Shown here one piece after another: positions 12,401 through 24,400 of a DNA stretch of 64,000 nucleotides. A program made the position numbers and the translations under genes. The notes under the pieces are model-generated. The model was not told the origin of the DNA. It did no database searches and saw only the letters and a list, made by a program, of their open reading frames with translations. The first letter of the stretch is position 1; each line of letters opens with the position of its first letter. The stretch covers positions 1,488,001-1,552,000 of the forward strand of contig SADC01001112.1 in the NCBI GenBank assembly GCA_004194705.1. The letters run 5' to 3'. This DNA is from Ditylenchus dipsaci. Taxonomy: Eukaryota; Nematoda; Chromadorea; Rhabditida; Anguinidae.

Positions 12401-15400
12401 TGGCGGATAAGTTTTCGGACTCGCCATTAGATCAAAACTTTCCATGACACTCATGATTGACATATGGTATTTAATTCTTGTTGCACGTCACAATATTACC
12501 GACAAACGGGCATCTGGCGAATTCTGTCCAACTATCTAGTCGCAACTTACACTCGTTTTATTTTTCAAGCAACTGTGAGCTCTTGAAGTTGACGACAGCC
12601 TCTTTTCTCAACTTCTCGGGGGCGTCCAGATCCCGAATTGTCTTCAAGTGTCGCAGTTCTGATTTTCAACTTTAAGAACTACTTATAAGCTGTTGTTATT
12701 GGCAAACTTTCGGCTCTCTTTGCTTAAGTGATATCACCCACACACTCTTTTGCGCTGTGACCCAGCTCAAACTCGAAATTCAGTAGTTTTCGAATAACAC
12801 GTTGATTTTTTTTCCATACTGCTGTCAAAATATAAAAGTTTGTATGAAAATGATAGCTTAGTTAATGACGAAGATAACTGTAAAAAATTCTCAGTTAGGA
12901 CTTGAAATTCACTTAATTTTAATACCAATCCAGAGACTTATCCGGCATACTAATATAAAGTGGGATTCTGATGCGTGAAATCGAGGTTTTGCGAAAAGTC
13001 TACTCTCTTTTAGTAAACCCTAAAAACCGTATTTCAAGTGCTTCTGACGACTATGGGTGGGATTCTGAGCGATATAAGTTATTTTTTAACTAAAAAATTG
13101 CGGTGAGAAAAGAGTATTTTTCCGATAAAAAAAAATTTTGCGAGAAGATCACATTGCGGTGAGAAAAATAAGTATTTTGCGGTGATTTCCAAGTGTTTTG
13201 CGGTGAGAAAAAAGTACCATCCATTACTAAAAGTAATTTTTTTGGTAAAAGTTTTCAGTATGGCCAAATTTGCGATTAATCGTGCAATTTCTCAAATTGC
13301 GATTACGATTTGCGATTATTTTAAAAGCATGCATGTGATTATGCGGTGCGATTATTTTTGTCAAATTAGGTGTAATTTGCGATTAACCACACTTGCGATT
13401 AATCGATTGTCGTCAGCTATATTGTGAATTAAGCTTTAGTGTCAAAACTAATTGATTTAGTACCAAAAACCAGTTTTTGCTCATGAAAAAAAATTAAGTG
13501 CCAAAAATCATTTTATTTGGAGGCGGAAACTAATAACCGTATATCTTCTGATAAAAACCCGCCTTCTAATAAACGCCCATGTCGGAAAAGTTTTTTTTAT
13601 TCAGTACGTTAAAAAAAATTCAAAATGTAAACCACCTTCTAAACAAGTTTTCTTGTTGCCCGCTATCTTGAATCTCGCTTTTTGTAGTCCTTGCGGCTAT
13701 CTCATGCCTGGGTCTTGAATATACTTTTTAACAAAAATCATGATATTCCTTTTCATCATGTTTTGGCACCTTTCATATGGGCGCTTTCCTTCTCTTTTGA
13801 TCACATCGAGCCATCGTTACAAGTTTAGACATAACTGGGGTAGTATAGTAGAAATACATGAAAAGACTGAATCTCTATGTCGGAATTGAGACTCCTGACT
13901 CAGAATTTCATACTGAACACGATGGTACCAATTGTGTTTGCTCTGTACTGGGATGATGTGGGCTAAAATAGGCTCGGAATGTAACAAATTTTACTGGTGA
14001 AAATTCAGCGAATTACCGAAAGGTTTTTAAGTCAAGCCCCATCATTGCTATGCTACATCTATGCTCATAATACAGGGTGTCCCACAAAAACTGGTGCAAT
14101 TTTTGAATTTTCGTTCAATTTTTTATAATTCTTTTTGTCGCATTTCTTGTCATTTCCGTATGTGTTTCAGAATCTTCCAATGTTTCCTATCTTTCAACAT
14201 CGTCCAAGAGACGTTAAAACACGAAAAAGCCCAATCCCGGCGGGGAGGGGAAACCTTGGACGAATTTTTTTTTGCACCAGTTTTTGTGGGACACCCTGTA
14301 CATGAAAATAATTGTCAGAAAATAAGTTTTTATATAAAAAAAGAACGTTGTTTTCATTTTTATATTAAACATAAATCCCAACTTGTTTGTCGTGGCAGGA
14401 ATTTTTTTGATGTCCTACTCTGACCTTCTACATAAAAGAACTTTTTCTCGAAAAAATATATAGCTACTTTTTTTTTGACGAAAAGAAGTAAAAGAATCTC
14501 ACGGTATTTCGAAATTAAATGTAAAAGAACTTAATTGTCAAATCGTGACAAAATTTGCAAAATGAAAGAATAAGTTGTATCACAAACTTCTCAAAACTCG
14601 TATTTTGCTAGGCAAACCATCAATTCTAACACCGGATTCGTGTTCAGCTTGGTCAATTATAATATAAGAGGGCTATTAAATTTTCAAAGTTAATGTCAAA
14701 TTTCGATTTCCGCCCGAGACAATGATATTTGATTTTCGTATTTGAATGTTCATTGTTTGGGGCGGAGATCTAACTTTGATTGTAACTTTGAAAATTCACA
14801 AGCACTTTTATATGATAATCGACAGATGTTTAATAGTTTTTGAAAAATTCTGTCAAGTCTCTTGAAGCTTGTAACTTATTTTTAAAAAAGATTGAACAAA
14901 GCAAACGAGAGAAGAAAACCAATGAGAATGTGTAGGCGTTTTCAAGCCGGCCGTCCACCGGCCGTCCTCACTTTTATTTTTTCGCCGACCTTCCGCCGTC
15001 CCGTCCTAAATTTGTTCAAGGATGCCGGCCATCCACCTTCCCGTCCTATAAAAATAAAGATTCGGCGGCCGTCTATTGCCGTCCAGCATCATTACCGGCC
15101 GTAAACCGTCTAGTCAAAGCCTGACCCGCCGGGCGGGACGGAAGATGGTCCGGGCCCGGAGACGGCGCGGTCACTATGCTAAACAGACATGATTCAAATT
15201 TAAACCCTAATACGTAGTATTTAGGACTTAATAAAATAAATCTTATAAGTAGTCTCATAAGATGTGTTCTGCTATTCAGAAGCGTGAATTGCTGTTTGGA
15301 CTCTAATCCACAACCACTGGGTATTATGGACACTCAACACGAGTCCAATATTTTCGCCCTACGCTTTTCTCTCCACACTGACAGAATATATTCTGGAGGC

Positions 15401-18400
15401 AACGACTACCAACTCCTAATCCATGACATACAAACCAAGGCACTCATCAGGTCATTCACAGCTGATAAATGCTTTTACAGAATCTCTAACCACGTAATTT
15501 TATTTTCTTGAATAGTATTTTTCTAATTTTTGCTGCTTCAGCCAGCCAATGATTCAGTGATAGCTGCGGCTTGCGAAGATGGCCATGTCCACATCTATGA
15601 TATAAGAATGGAGAGTGACCAGGCAGTCACTAAAATAGAACTGAAAGGGCCAGTTTATTCAGTGGAGTACAATAAACAGCGACCCAGCCTGATGGCTGTC
15701 TGTTCTAATCCTGATGGACTTCAGATTTATGATCTCAGGAACACAAAAGGGTCATATTTTACATAAGGGTGTGAATTTTAAAAATGGAAATGCTTTTTAT
15801 CTGGCAAATTTTGATTTTATGATCACAACTGGGCAAATAAAAGGCTATTTAAAAGAGGAAGGTTGGAGACGCATTTTAGTATTTTGATCTATCCATAATA
15901 ATAGTATTGGCTCTAGGTGAATTCATCCAAGGTGAATTCATCCAAGGTGAATTCATCCAAAGGTGAATTCATCCAACGGTGAATTCATCCAATTTTTGTC
16001 CCGACACGATTTCTTTTTAAATACGGTTTAAAATTCTGTTTTCTCGTCAGTGTTTGTGTTGCTGCAATTTTTGTTGCGAGTTTTTGTGTTTTTCATGATC
16101 TCTTTAATTTGTTTACTAGAAAAGGCGCCCCGGCCAAAGGCCGGCGCTAGAACTTTTGGGTGCCACATGTGCCTTAGCCCGGTTAGTCCGCCCCTCCCTG
16201 GATACGTGCCTGCTCCTGGCACTCGCTTCTAGGTACTACCTCTTTAGTACTACCCCTTATGTACCCATACTTGAGACACTCCATCTGAGCACCACTACCT
16301 GAATAACCACCTGTTGGGCATGACGACCTGGGTGACACTACCTGGAGAAATGTATATTCACACCTGGGCACCACTTTCTGCTCAGCCCCATCTCAGTATC
16401 CCCTCCTGGATACTCCCTGTTAGTGCCGCAGCTGCGTTGCCGCTTTTCGTTAGGTGTTGACTGTTCAGGCCAAATACGGATGGATCGGGCGTACCACGTG
16501 GTGTAGGGTCCATTCTGGTGCTCCGTCGTCCATCCTGACCGTTTAAGTTATCCACATGGTTTCAATGGCCATTTTGGTGGTTCGGGTAAATGTACGTGAT
16601 TTGAGGTTTATTCTGGTGATTCATGGTTAATCCTAGTGATTCGATTGTAACCACATAGTTCGGGGTCCATTGAGGTGGTTTGAGTGTTGATTCATAGTGT
16701 TTCAGAGTTCATCTTGGTGTTTTAGGGTTCATTTTGGTGCTTCCCGGTCCATCTTGGTGGTTCGGGTGTATTTTCGTGGCTTTTGGTCTATCATGGTGGT
16801 TGGACCATAGCTACCCTACCTGCACTCTTATGTAAAATTGTTAGAGTTGTATAAATTAAAATTGTTAGAATTGTATAAATTGGTTTGTTGTAGTGTCAAT
16901 AGAATAGGCGGAACAAAAAAAAACGGAAAAAAAAGACAAAAATATTGGATGAATTCACCTTTGGATGAATTCACCTTTGGATGAATTCACCGTTGGATGA
17001 ATTCACCTTGGATGAATTCACCGTCGCCCGTTCGGTACACCAACTCCTCCGAAAAAGAGTTCGAAACACTTTTTGTGTGTTTCAGGGCCTGAAACGTGTA
17101 AAAAACATGTTTTCAGGTGGAGGACGACAGTTTTTTTTGACTAAATTTTGACTTTTCGCGTTGGGTGACCAAGGTAGAGGGTACTGGATGATAGTTGGAT
17201 ATGGAAAAGCATTTGAAGTTTAGTTAATGCATAAAACTATTTGGGGGTACTGATAAGGTTTGTTTAGGAGTGCAAGAAAGTCGGCGTTGAAGCAATAAAA
17301 GAGATTAATCGATAAAAAATTTTAATATGATAAAAAAGATTATGACCAGAATATGACCGAAAAAAAGATTATGAACGGTGATATTACCGCGAAAGATTAT
17401 GACCGGTAATTAACCCAACTCTAATTGCAACTGATTGAGTACCTGTTAGTTAGTTGGTTCCGATATTGCTCCACAGTGCTTAACAAGAATTTTGCCCAGT
17501 TTTAAACGGGCAAACCTTTTTCTTGCCGTAAAAATACTTTTTTCTGCCGCAAAAAAGCTTCTTGTTATCGCAGAAAAACTTTTTTCTGCCGCTAAAATAC
17601 TTTTTTCTGCCGCAACGCATATTTTCTTATGCCGTGGAAAGTTGTTTTACAGCAAGAAAAAATTTGCGGCAAAAAAAGTTTTTTTACGGCAGAAAAAAGT
17701 GTTTTTGCGGCAAAAAGAAGTATTTTTACGGCAAGAAAAAGGTTTGCTGTTTTAAACGGACATAACTTTTTGTCAAAAATCTCAATTTTCCATGAATTTT
17801 TTTTGGTTTACAGTCGACTCCCAATAACGAACCCCCTGAATAACGAACTCTCTCAATAACGAACATTTTTTTTGTTTGGTTTGGTTGGATTTTCAATAAA
17901 GTACTTATAACGGACCTTCTCAATAACGAACACCTAGAGCCGGTCCCCAGGGGTTCGTTATTGGGAGAGTCGACTGTATAACGTGAATTTTTTTTTCGCT
18001 TTTTTATTTTTACCAGTGTTTTTTTGATGAGCTCGAAAATTTCACTCACAGGCCAAAAAAAGTCCTCATCGAAACACTGATTTTTACTATAAATATTTTT
18101 ACCTGTGGCTTGGCCCTAATTAAGGATCGGTCTAATTTTCGGATCATCCACTTTGTTCAGGGGTGGTATTCAGGTAGGTTAGTAGAGTTTTGGATCAAGA
18201 GTTACTCGTGATCTACTCGACGTGTTTCAGACGGGCCGAGTAGGTTCAAAGATCATGAGTTACTTTTGATATACTCAACTCGTTTCAGACGGGCGAGTAG
18301 GATCACGAGTAACTCATGATCCTAAACTCTACTCAACCCGTTTCAAGTGTGAGTAGGATCAAGAGTAACTCTTGATCTACTGACTCTACTAACCTACCTG

Positions 18401-21400
18401 AATACGACCCCAGGAAATAAATGATGTTAGGGTCTTTGAATTTTTTCGGCGGATCTACAAATCTTCTCATTTTAACATATTTTTAAGGTGTTATGCTCAA
18501 GCTGGTTTATTCACCAAAAATGCCATTTGTGCGGATTGGAGTCCAGATGGTCGGGCCATATTTGCCATTATCAGTCGGGCGAATCCTATCTACTTCAATG
18601 TAAGCCAACTTTGTGGACTGCGAAAATATACGATAAAATAAAATATTGATATTTTTAGCTGGACAATTCGGAGTACATTGAATTAAGAGATCCAGACTAC
18701 CAGAACTTGTGCACACTCAAATCATGTACTTTTGTCGGGCCCGATTACTTGGTGACAGGCAGCGATAATTGGAACATATATGTATGGAAAGTACCTCATA
18801 AATGGGGTAATTCTCTTGTTCATATTGTTATCCATATATTTTCTTTAAATTGGGAATCTACTTATTCAAAAAATTTGTTTTCTCAGGTAATTTACCACTC
18901 ATTTTTAGCACAGCTCACTGGCTACAAAAAGAGTGATAATTTTTTTAAAAGTGGTCTTTGAAAGTCGAGTCAAAAACACAATGTCAAGAACAAGATTTTG
19001 AACGAGGGAGGTGCCTGACTAATAGAAAATATACAGTATCTGGGCATGGTTATCCGACATTTGAGCCCCACGACATTTGAGCGCCGACATTTGAGCGCAC
19101 GACATTTGAGCGCCAAAATTCATTTTCATGCCGAGAGTTCATTTAAACCAATTACACTTACTCAATCCATCCTCAATGGTCATGATTCATCCTTAACGGT
19201 CACAATCCAATCTCAATGGTGTAAGTAAGGTAGCACAATCCATGTAGGTACCTGGGTGGCGGGTACTCAGATTGATAACCACCTAGGATTTGGGATTTTA
19301 GTAGATAGAGTTCCAGTGTTGGTACTATTGAGCCGCATTTTCTATAGGATTCAGTATAAATTGATTTTTAATTTTTCAGGCCATTTAGGGGGATGCCTCC
19401 CTGATCAGCTCGTACCCACCCTATATTTTTGTGCCTTGATGGGTGAAATTGCAATTTAAGTCTTAACATACCGGCTTTCAAAGGCAATTTCAGGGCAGGA
19501 AAAATAAGTTATTTTTTATCTTGGCTAATTTTTTTATCCGGCAGCCAGGTAGATATCCTCCTGACCAGGAAGTACCCACCCGAGTGTTGGAGTTGGGGTA
19601 GGTGAAATCGCAATTTCGGTCCCAACAAACCCAGTTTCTTACACTATTTTCAGTTAAAAAAATGGTTCATTTCTTATTTTTTAGAAATTTTTAATTTTCA
19701 GTCTAACCAGGTGGTTATCACCCTGAGCAGAGGATAACTACCCAGGATTCGGGATTTTAGTGCCTAAAATTGCAATTTCGGTGTTTACAACCCCAATTAC
19801 CTAGACAATTAAACGTCACAATAAATGGATTGTTGTTGATTTTAACAAAAAAAATCACGTTATTTAGGTGTGTATCCACTTGACCACGTGGTAGACATAG
19901 GATTTAGGTGGTTAAAGCTGGCATTTCAGTCTTAACGATCCCCATTTTAACACACTATTTTAAAGAAAGTGGTTTACTGTAAATTTTGACTAAAAATTTG
20001 ATTTTCAGGCTATCCATCTAGATATGAATCTGGCCAAGTGGCAGCCTCACCAGGTTTTGGGTTTAGGTAGGGGAAATAGGGATTTTGGTCCTAACAAACC
20101 CAATTACCTACACGATTTTGCGTATGAAAGGATGATTTGTTTTTGAATCCGACTTAATTTCATTTTCAGGCCGTCCAGGTGGATATCCACCTGATCTAGA
20201 GCATAGTTTCACGGCCAAAAAAATCGGCGCCGGGCGCCAAGTTTGAAATTTTTTCGGCGCCGGCGCCCTCCTCAGGCTGAAATTTGTGCGGCGCCGAACC
20301 GGCGCCGGCGCCGAAAAATGTTTAACATATACAGAATTTTTTATTACTAAAATTTTCCTATTACTATTACAGTAAAATTAGGGTGTTATCATGTCATTAT
20401 TATATACGAGCATGGTTTTGCTTTTCAATAAAATTGGCACAGTATTACTTTTACGGCCAGCTGTCAGCATGGTAGTCATACTAAACATGCGTTCTACTGC
20501 TGCAGTACTTGCAGGGATCGCCAATAGGTTGAAATCTAGTTTGGTCAATGTCGGATAAACCTAAATATATTTTTTACTCAGGTGTTTGAAGGTATATAAT
20601 CAAATACTTTGCTTCTTTCTTGCCAAAATTTGACAGCATCTTTTTCAATTGGAAGATTGCCTTCCACTTCATCGAAAAAGTTTCTCAATTGTTGATCAAT
20701 AGCAGTTATTTTATTAGACTGTTTGACCTCTACTGTCCCAAAACCAAAAGGGGAAGGCTGTTCTTTCGCTTCTTCTTTCTGTACAGTTTCTTGTGTACTA
20801 GGAAAAATGTCATTAAGTAACTGCTTTAAAACAGTTTTAGCTTTTTCAAAAAAGCTTTTTTTTTAAAAAAAAGCAAAAATTCAATTTTTTTAGAAAATCG
20901 GCGCCGGCGCCGACTGAACAAAATTTTCGGCGCCGGCGCCCTCTTCGGACAAAAATTATGCGGCGCCGAACCAGCGCCGGCGCCGGGGGGGGGGGGGTTG
21001 CAGGGGCGCCGGCGCCCGTGCAACTATGATCAAGAGGTATCCACCCGGATATTAGAGTTATGGTGGGTAAAAATCTGCTTGTTCTTTTCAAACGAAATTC
21101 CTTTGCCGAATATGATTACTGTATTCATAGCAGCTCTAAGTGCTTGATTTTGACTAACTAAGCACAGAAAAAGGTGAACGCTTGAGTATTATTAGAGAAA
21201 AAATAAGACCTCATACTTACTTTTTAGATGGACAATTGCCTGCCCAATGGTTTAAACCGTTATCTATTAGGTTGGTGCATAATTAACGTCGTTTTTTTTA
21301 AACTACTGTTTAAGCATCAAAATTATTTCGAAATATTGTTCTTAATACACCATTGTGTAGCTCTGTTATTCCTCTTCAAAATGTGTAATCGGTATTGTTT

Positions 21401-24400
21401 GGATTATTTGAAAAAAGTCGACATTTGGGTCCAAACATTAGTGATGTCATCATGGATAGTTGATACGTATTTTCATCACTTTAACTGCCAAATTTCTAAT
21501 TGAGGATTCAGCGTTTGAGCAACCTCTTAAAGCTGTCTTGTAGAGCAGTTTAAGAGCTACAATAAATATTTTACAGAATGATTTTTGAAAATTTGGTTGT
21601 GGAGGTATGCAATTTAAAAAAAATCAATTTCTTTAAAAATGACCGAATTTTGGTCATTTATGACCCTTGGATTTTGGTCATTTTGAAAGGAAATCGATTT
21701 TTTAGAAAATTGCATATCTCCACAGCCAAGTTTTCAAAAATTATTCTGTAAAATATTTATTGTAGCTCCTGAACTGCTCTACAAGACAGCACTAAGAGGT
21801 TGCTTAAAAGCTATATCCTCAATTAGAAATTTGGCCAGTTAAAGTGATGAATACGTATCAACTATCCATGATGTCATCACTAATGTTTGGACCCAAATGT
21901 CGACTTTTTCAAATAATCCGAACAATACCAATAACATATTTTGAAGAGGAATAACAGAGCCACACAATGGTGTATTAAGAACAATTTTTCGAAATAATTT
22001 TGATGCTTAAACATTAGTTTAAAAAAACGACGTTAATTATGCACCAACCTAATAGATGCTATAAATGGACTCCCGGCGTGAAAATGAATTTCGGCGCTCA
22101 AATGTCGTGCGCTCAAATGTCGGATAACCCTGGGGATTTTTTAAATTTTTTGAACTGCACTACAACCTAATTCACCCTATACCTTCTCTATGAAATAAAA
22201 GTATGTTCTGGTTGCAGACGATGAGCCCATCAAACAAGCTTATACAGTGCTTAATGGACATCGTTCCATAGTCAACCATATTCGCTATAGTGATCGAAAC
22301 AATATATTGGTGTCTTGTGGTGTTGAGAAGATTGTTAAGGTAATCTACTTTACCACCAATTTTTACAACAAAATTTTTAAAATAAAAGTGCTTTTAGTGC
22401 TGGAGTGCCACCGAACTGCCCTCTTCGTACAAAAATCCGCCTAGAAGGGCAAGATCAGGCGGAATATTTATCGATAGATCTGAGAGTGCACTTGACCCTG
22501 ATTCCATGGATGAAGATTTACAGGTGTGATTTTAGTGAGCGGCAAAACTGCAGATCTTTAAACTTCTACCGTTTTTGTCGGGATTATTTGTTTTCATCGA
22601 TCTTCCGATTTTCTCACTCAGTTTTGATATGATGGCCTCCAAAGTTAAGCATTCGGAAATTCGACTTTCACTTACTTTCGATTGTTCAGAGCACTTTCCA
22701 TGATGTTTCTCTAAAGCGTTATAAAGTATTTGAAAGTCCAGATGATGGGCTTTCTAATAAGATATTACATGCCGGTGATGATTGCAAAAGTCGGAACAAC
22801 AGTGGCAATAATGAAATAGAAGCCTTTTCAAAACTCGACTTTTTCTTACAAAATCCATTTTTCGAAAAAAGGGACAAAGTCTACAACTCAGTAAAATTGG
22901 GAAAAAGCGCCTCGAAACCAAAAAACAACCGTCAAATGTTTCCGAACAATCTATATACCATATTCTCTCTAATAGAGGGGTCGACCCGTCTATTTTTCAA
23001 CATCCAAAAATATTTTTGACTTCATATTAAAAATGCAATAAAACATGGTTTACCCCCTAGTTTTGGTCTCGTAGGGGACCCGTCTATTAGAGAGACTACG
23101 GTAGACCTAAAATCGTCGAATTATTTCACCTCGTGCAATACTCTCCTTTCAAACCCCCGAATAAGCTTACAGAACAAAACTGCCAGAAATTAATAGATCT
23201 GTACGCTGTGTTTATTTTTGTTACACCTTGCTATTAATATCGTTTCAGGTGCTCTACACTTTCGACCACTTTTATGTAAGTCTATCATGCACACTTTAAT
23301 GACTGGTATAATCAATATCGACATTTGGGTTGCTGAAATTTTTGAACCTCTGCTGTTGAGTTAGTCACCTAAATTGACTAAATCTTCATGCTGTTGTTTT
23401 CGGGGAAAAAAACATCAACAGAAACACCGAAATATTCTCCAAATTAGAATTCGGGCAGTACAACACTTTTTTGAGTGTTTTCCTAACATTTTTGAAGAAT
23501 TGCAAAATAATATAGCGCTAAACCAACGACTACTGTCCATCTCTCATCCGACCTTGGCAGATATCCATGATCAATGTTACCTTTTGACTAGATGTATTTT
23601 CTCAGGAACGAGCAGTGCAAAACAGAGAATCTGACGATGATAGCATGTCCTTGAGCATGACTTCTGAGGTGAGTTAAGCATTTAAAACCAAAAACGGGCA
23701 ATTTTCAAACACACCCTTCACTCAAGTTTAAAACATCCCCCTAAGTCAAATCAGCTTGAGGGACCAAGGCAATTTTTGGCGCTACTTGGATATACCCCTC
23801 CCCAAATCAACTTTTTTTGAAAGTGTTTCCAAACACCCTATATCAACCTAAAATGGCCTCAGCAGTTCAAAAAAGGCATTATTTTTGAGTTCTGGTCAAT
23901 AAAAAATTGAGTTCTGGGACCACCCAAAATTACCCATTTTGACCATTTTTGAAGGGATTTAGGTCTGTATTTGGGTGGAAATGGACCAAAAAGGGCCACT
24001 TTCGTACAAAAAGAAAGATGTTGAACCTAGTTTTGTTGACTGGGACCTACCGCATAAATAAACTCTGGTATGCATACTTTTTTTATGCATCCAGAGTCAC
24101 TTTCGAGTGATTTGTGTCTAAGGTATGTGGGTGTGCGCATCTCAACCCAAGCAACCAAGCCCCCTGCTCCCCAAAGTGGGCGCAGGGGCTTGGTTGGTTA
24201 GAAATGCGCGCACTCACTTACTTTAGACATAATTCCGAGCAAGACTCTTGATTAAAAATGCATTTAGAGGCTATTTTTGCCAAGTCCCATGTTGAAAAAC
24301 ATGGTAAAACAGGTAAAAAGTCGAAATTTCAAAAAGCTCAAAACTTAGTTTTTTCTTTACCAGAACTTAAAAATAATGTCTTTTTTGAACTCCTGAGGCC

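Larger units (their letters stand above)
9344..13420. mobile_element. 4.1-kb hAT-like element with TGCGATTA arrays
   Basis: Ends AGAGCTGACGA (left) and TAGCTGACGAC (right complement) are bounded by the direct repeat ATTGTGAAT (9335-9343 and 13421-13429), consistent with an 8-bp duplication. Arrays of TGCGATTA-type words occupy 9360-9510 and, inverted, 13265-13415. The interior holds further insertions (10196-10310, 10808-11339, 12042-12330) and no recognisable transposase. Confidence 0.6.
19048..22129. mobile_element. 3.1-kb hAT-like composite, CGACATTTGAGCG arrays
   Basis: Terminal GGTTATCCGACATTTGAGC with four CGACATTTGAGC units at the left and two inverted at the right. Flanks CTGGGCAT (19040-19047) and CTGGGGAT (22130-22137) agree at 7 of 8 bases. 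Inside are a satellite array, a GGCGCC-ended hAT and a mariner foldback. Confidence 0.7.
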
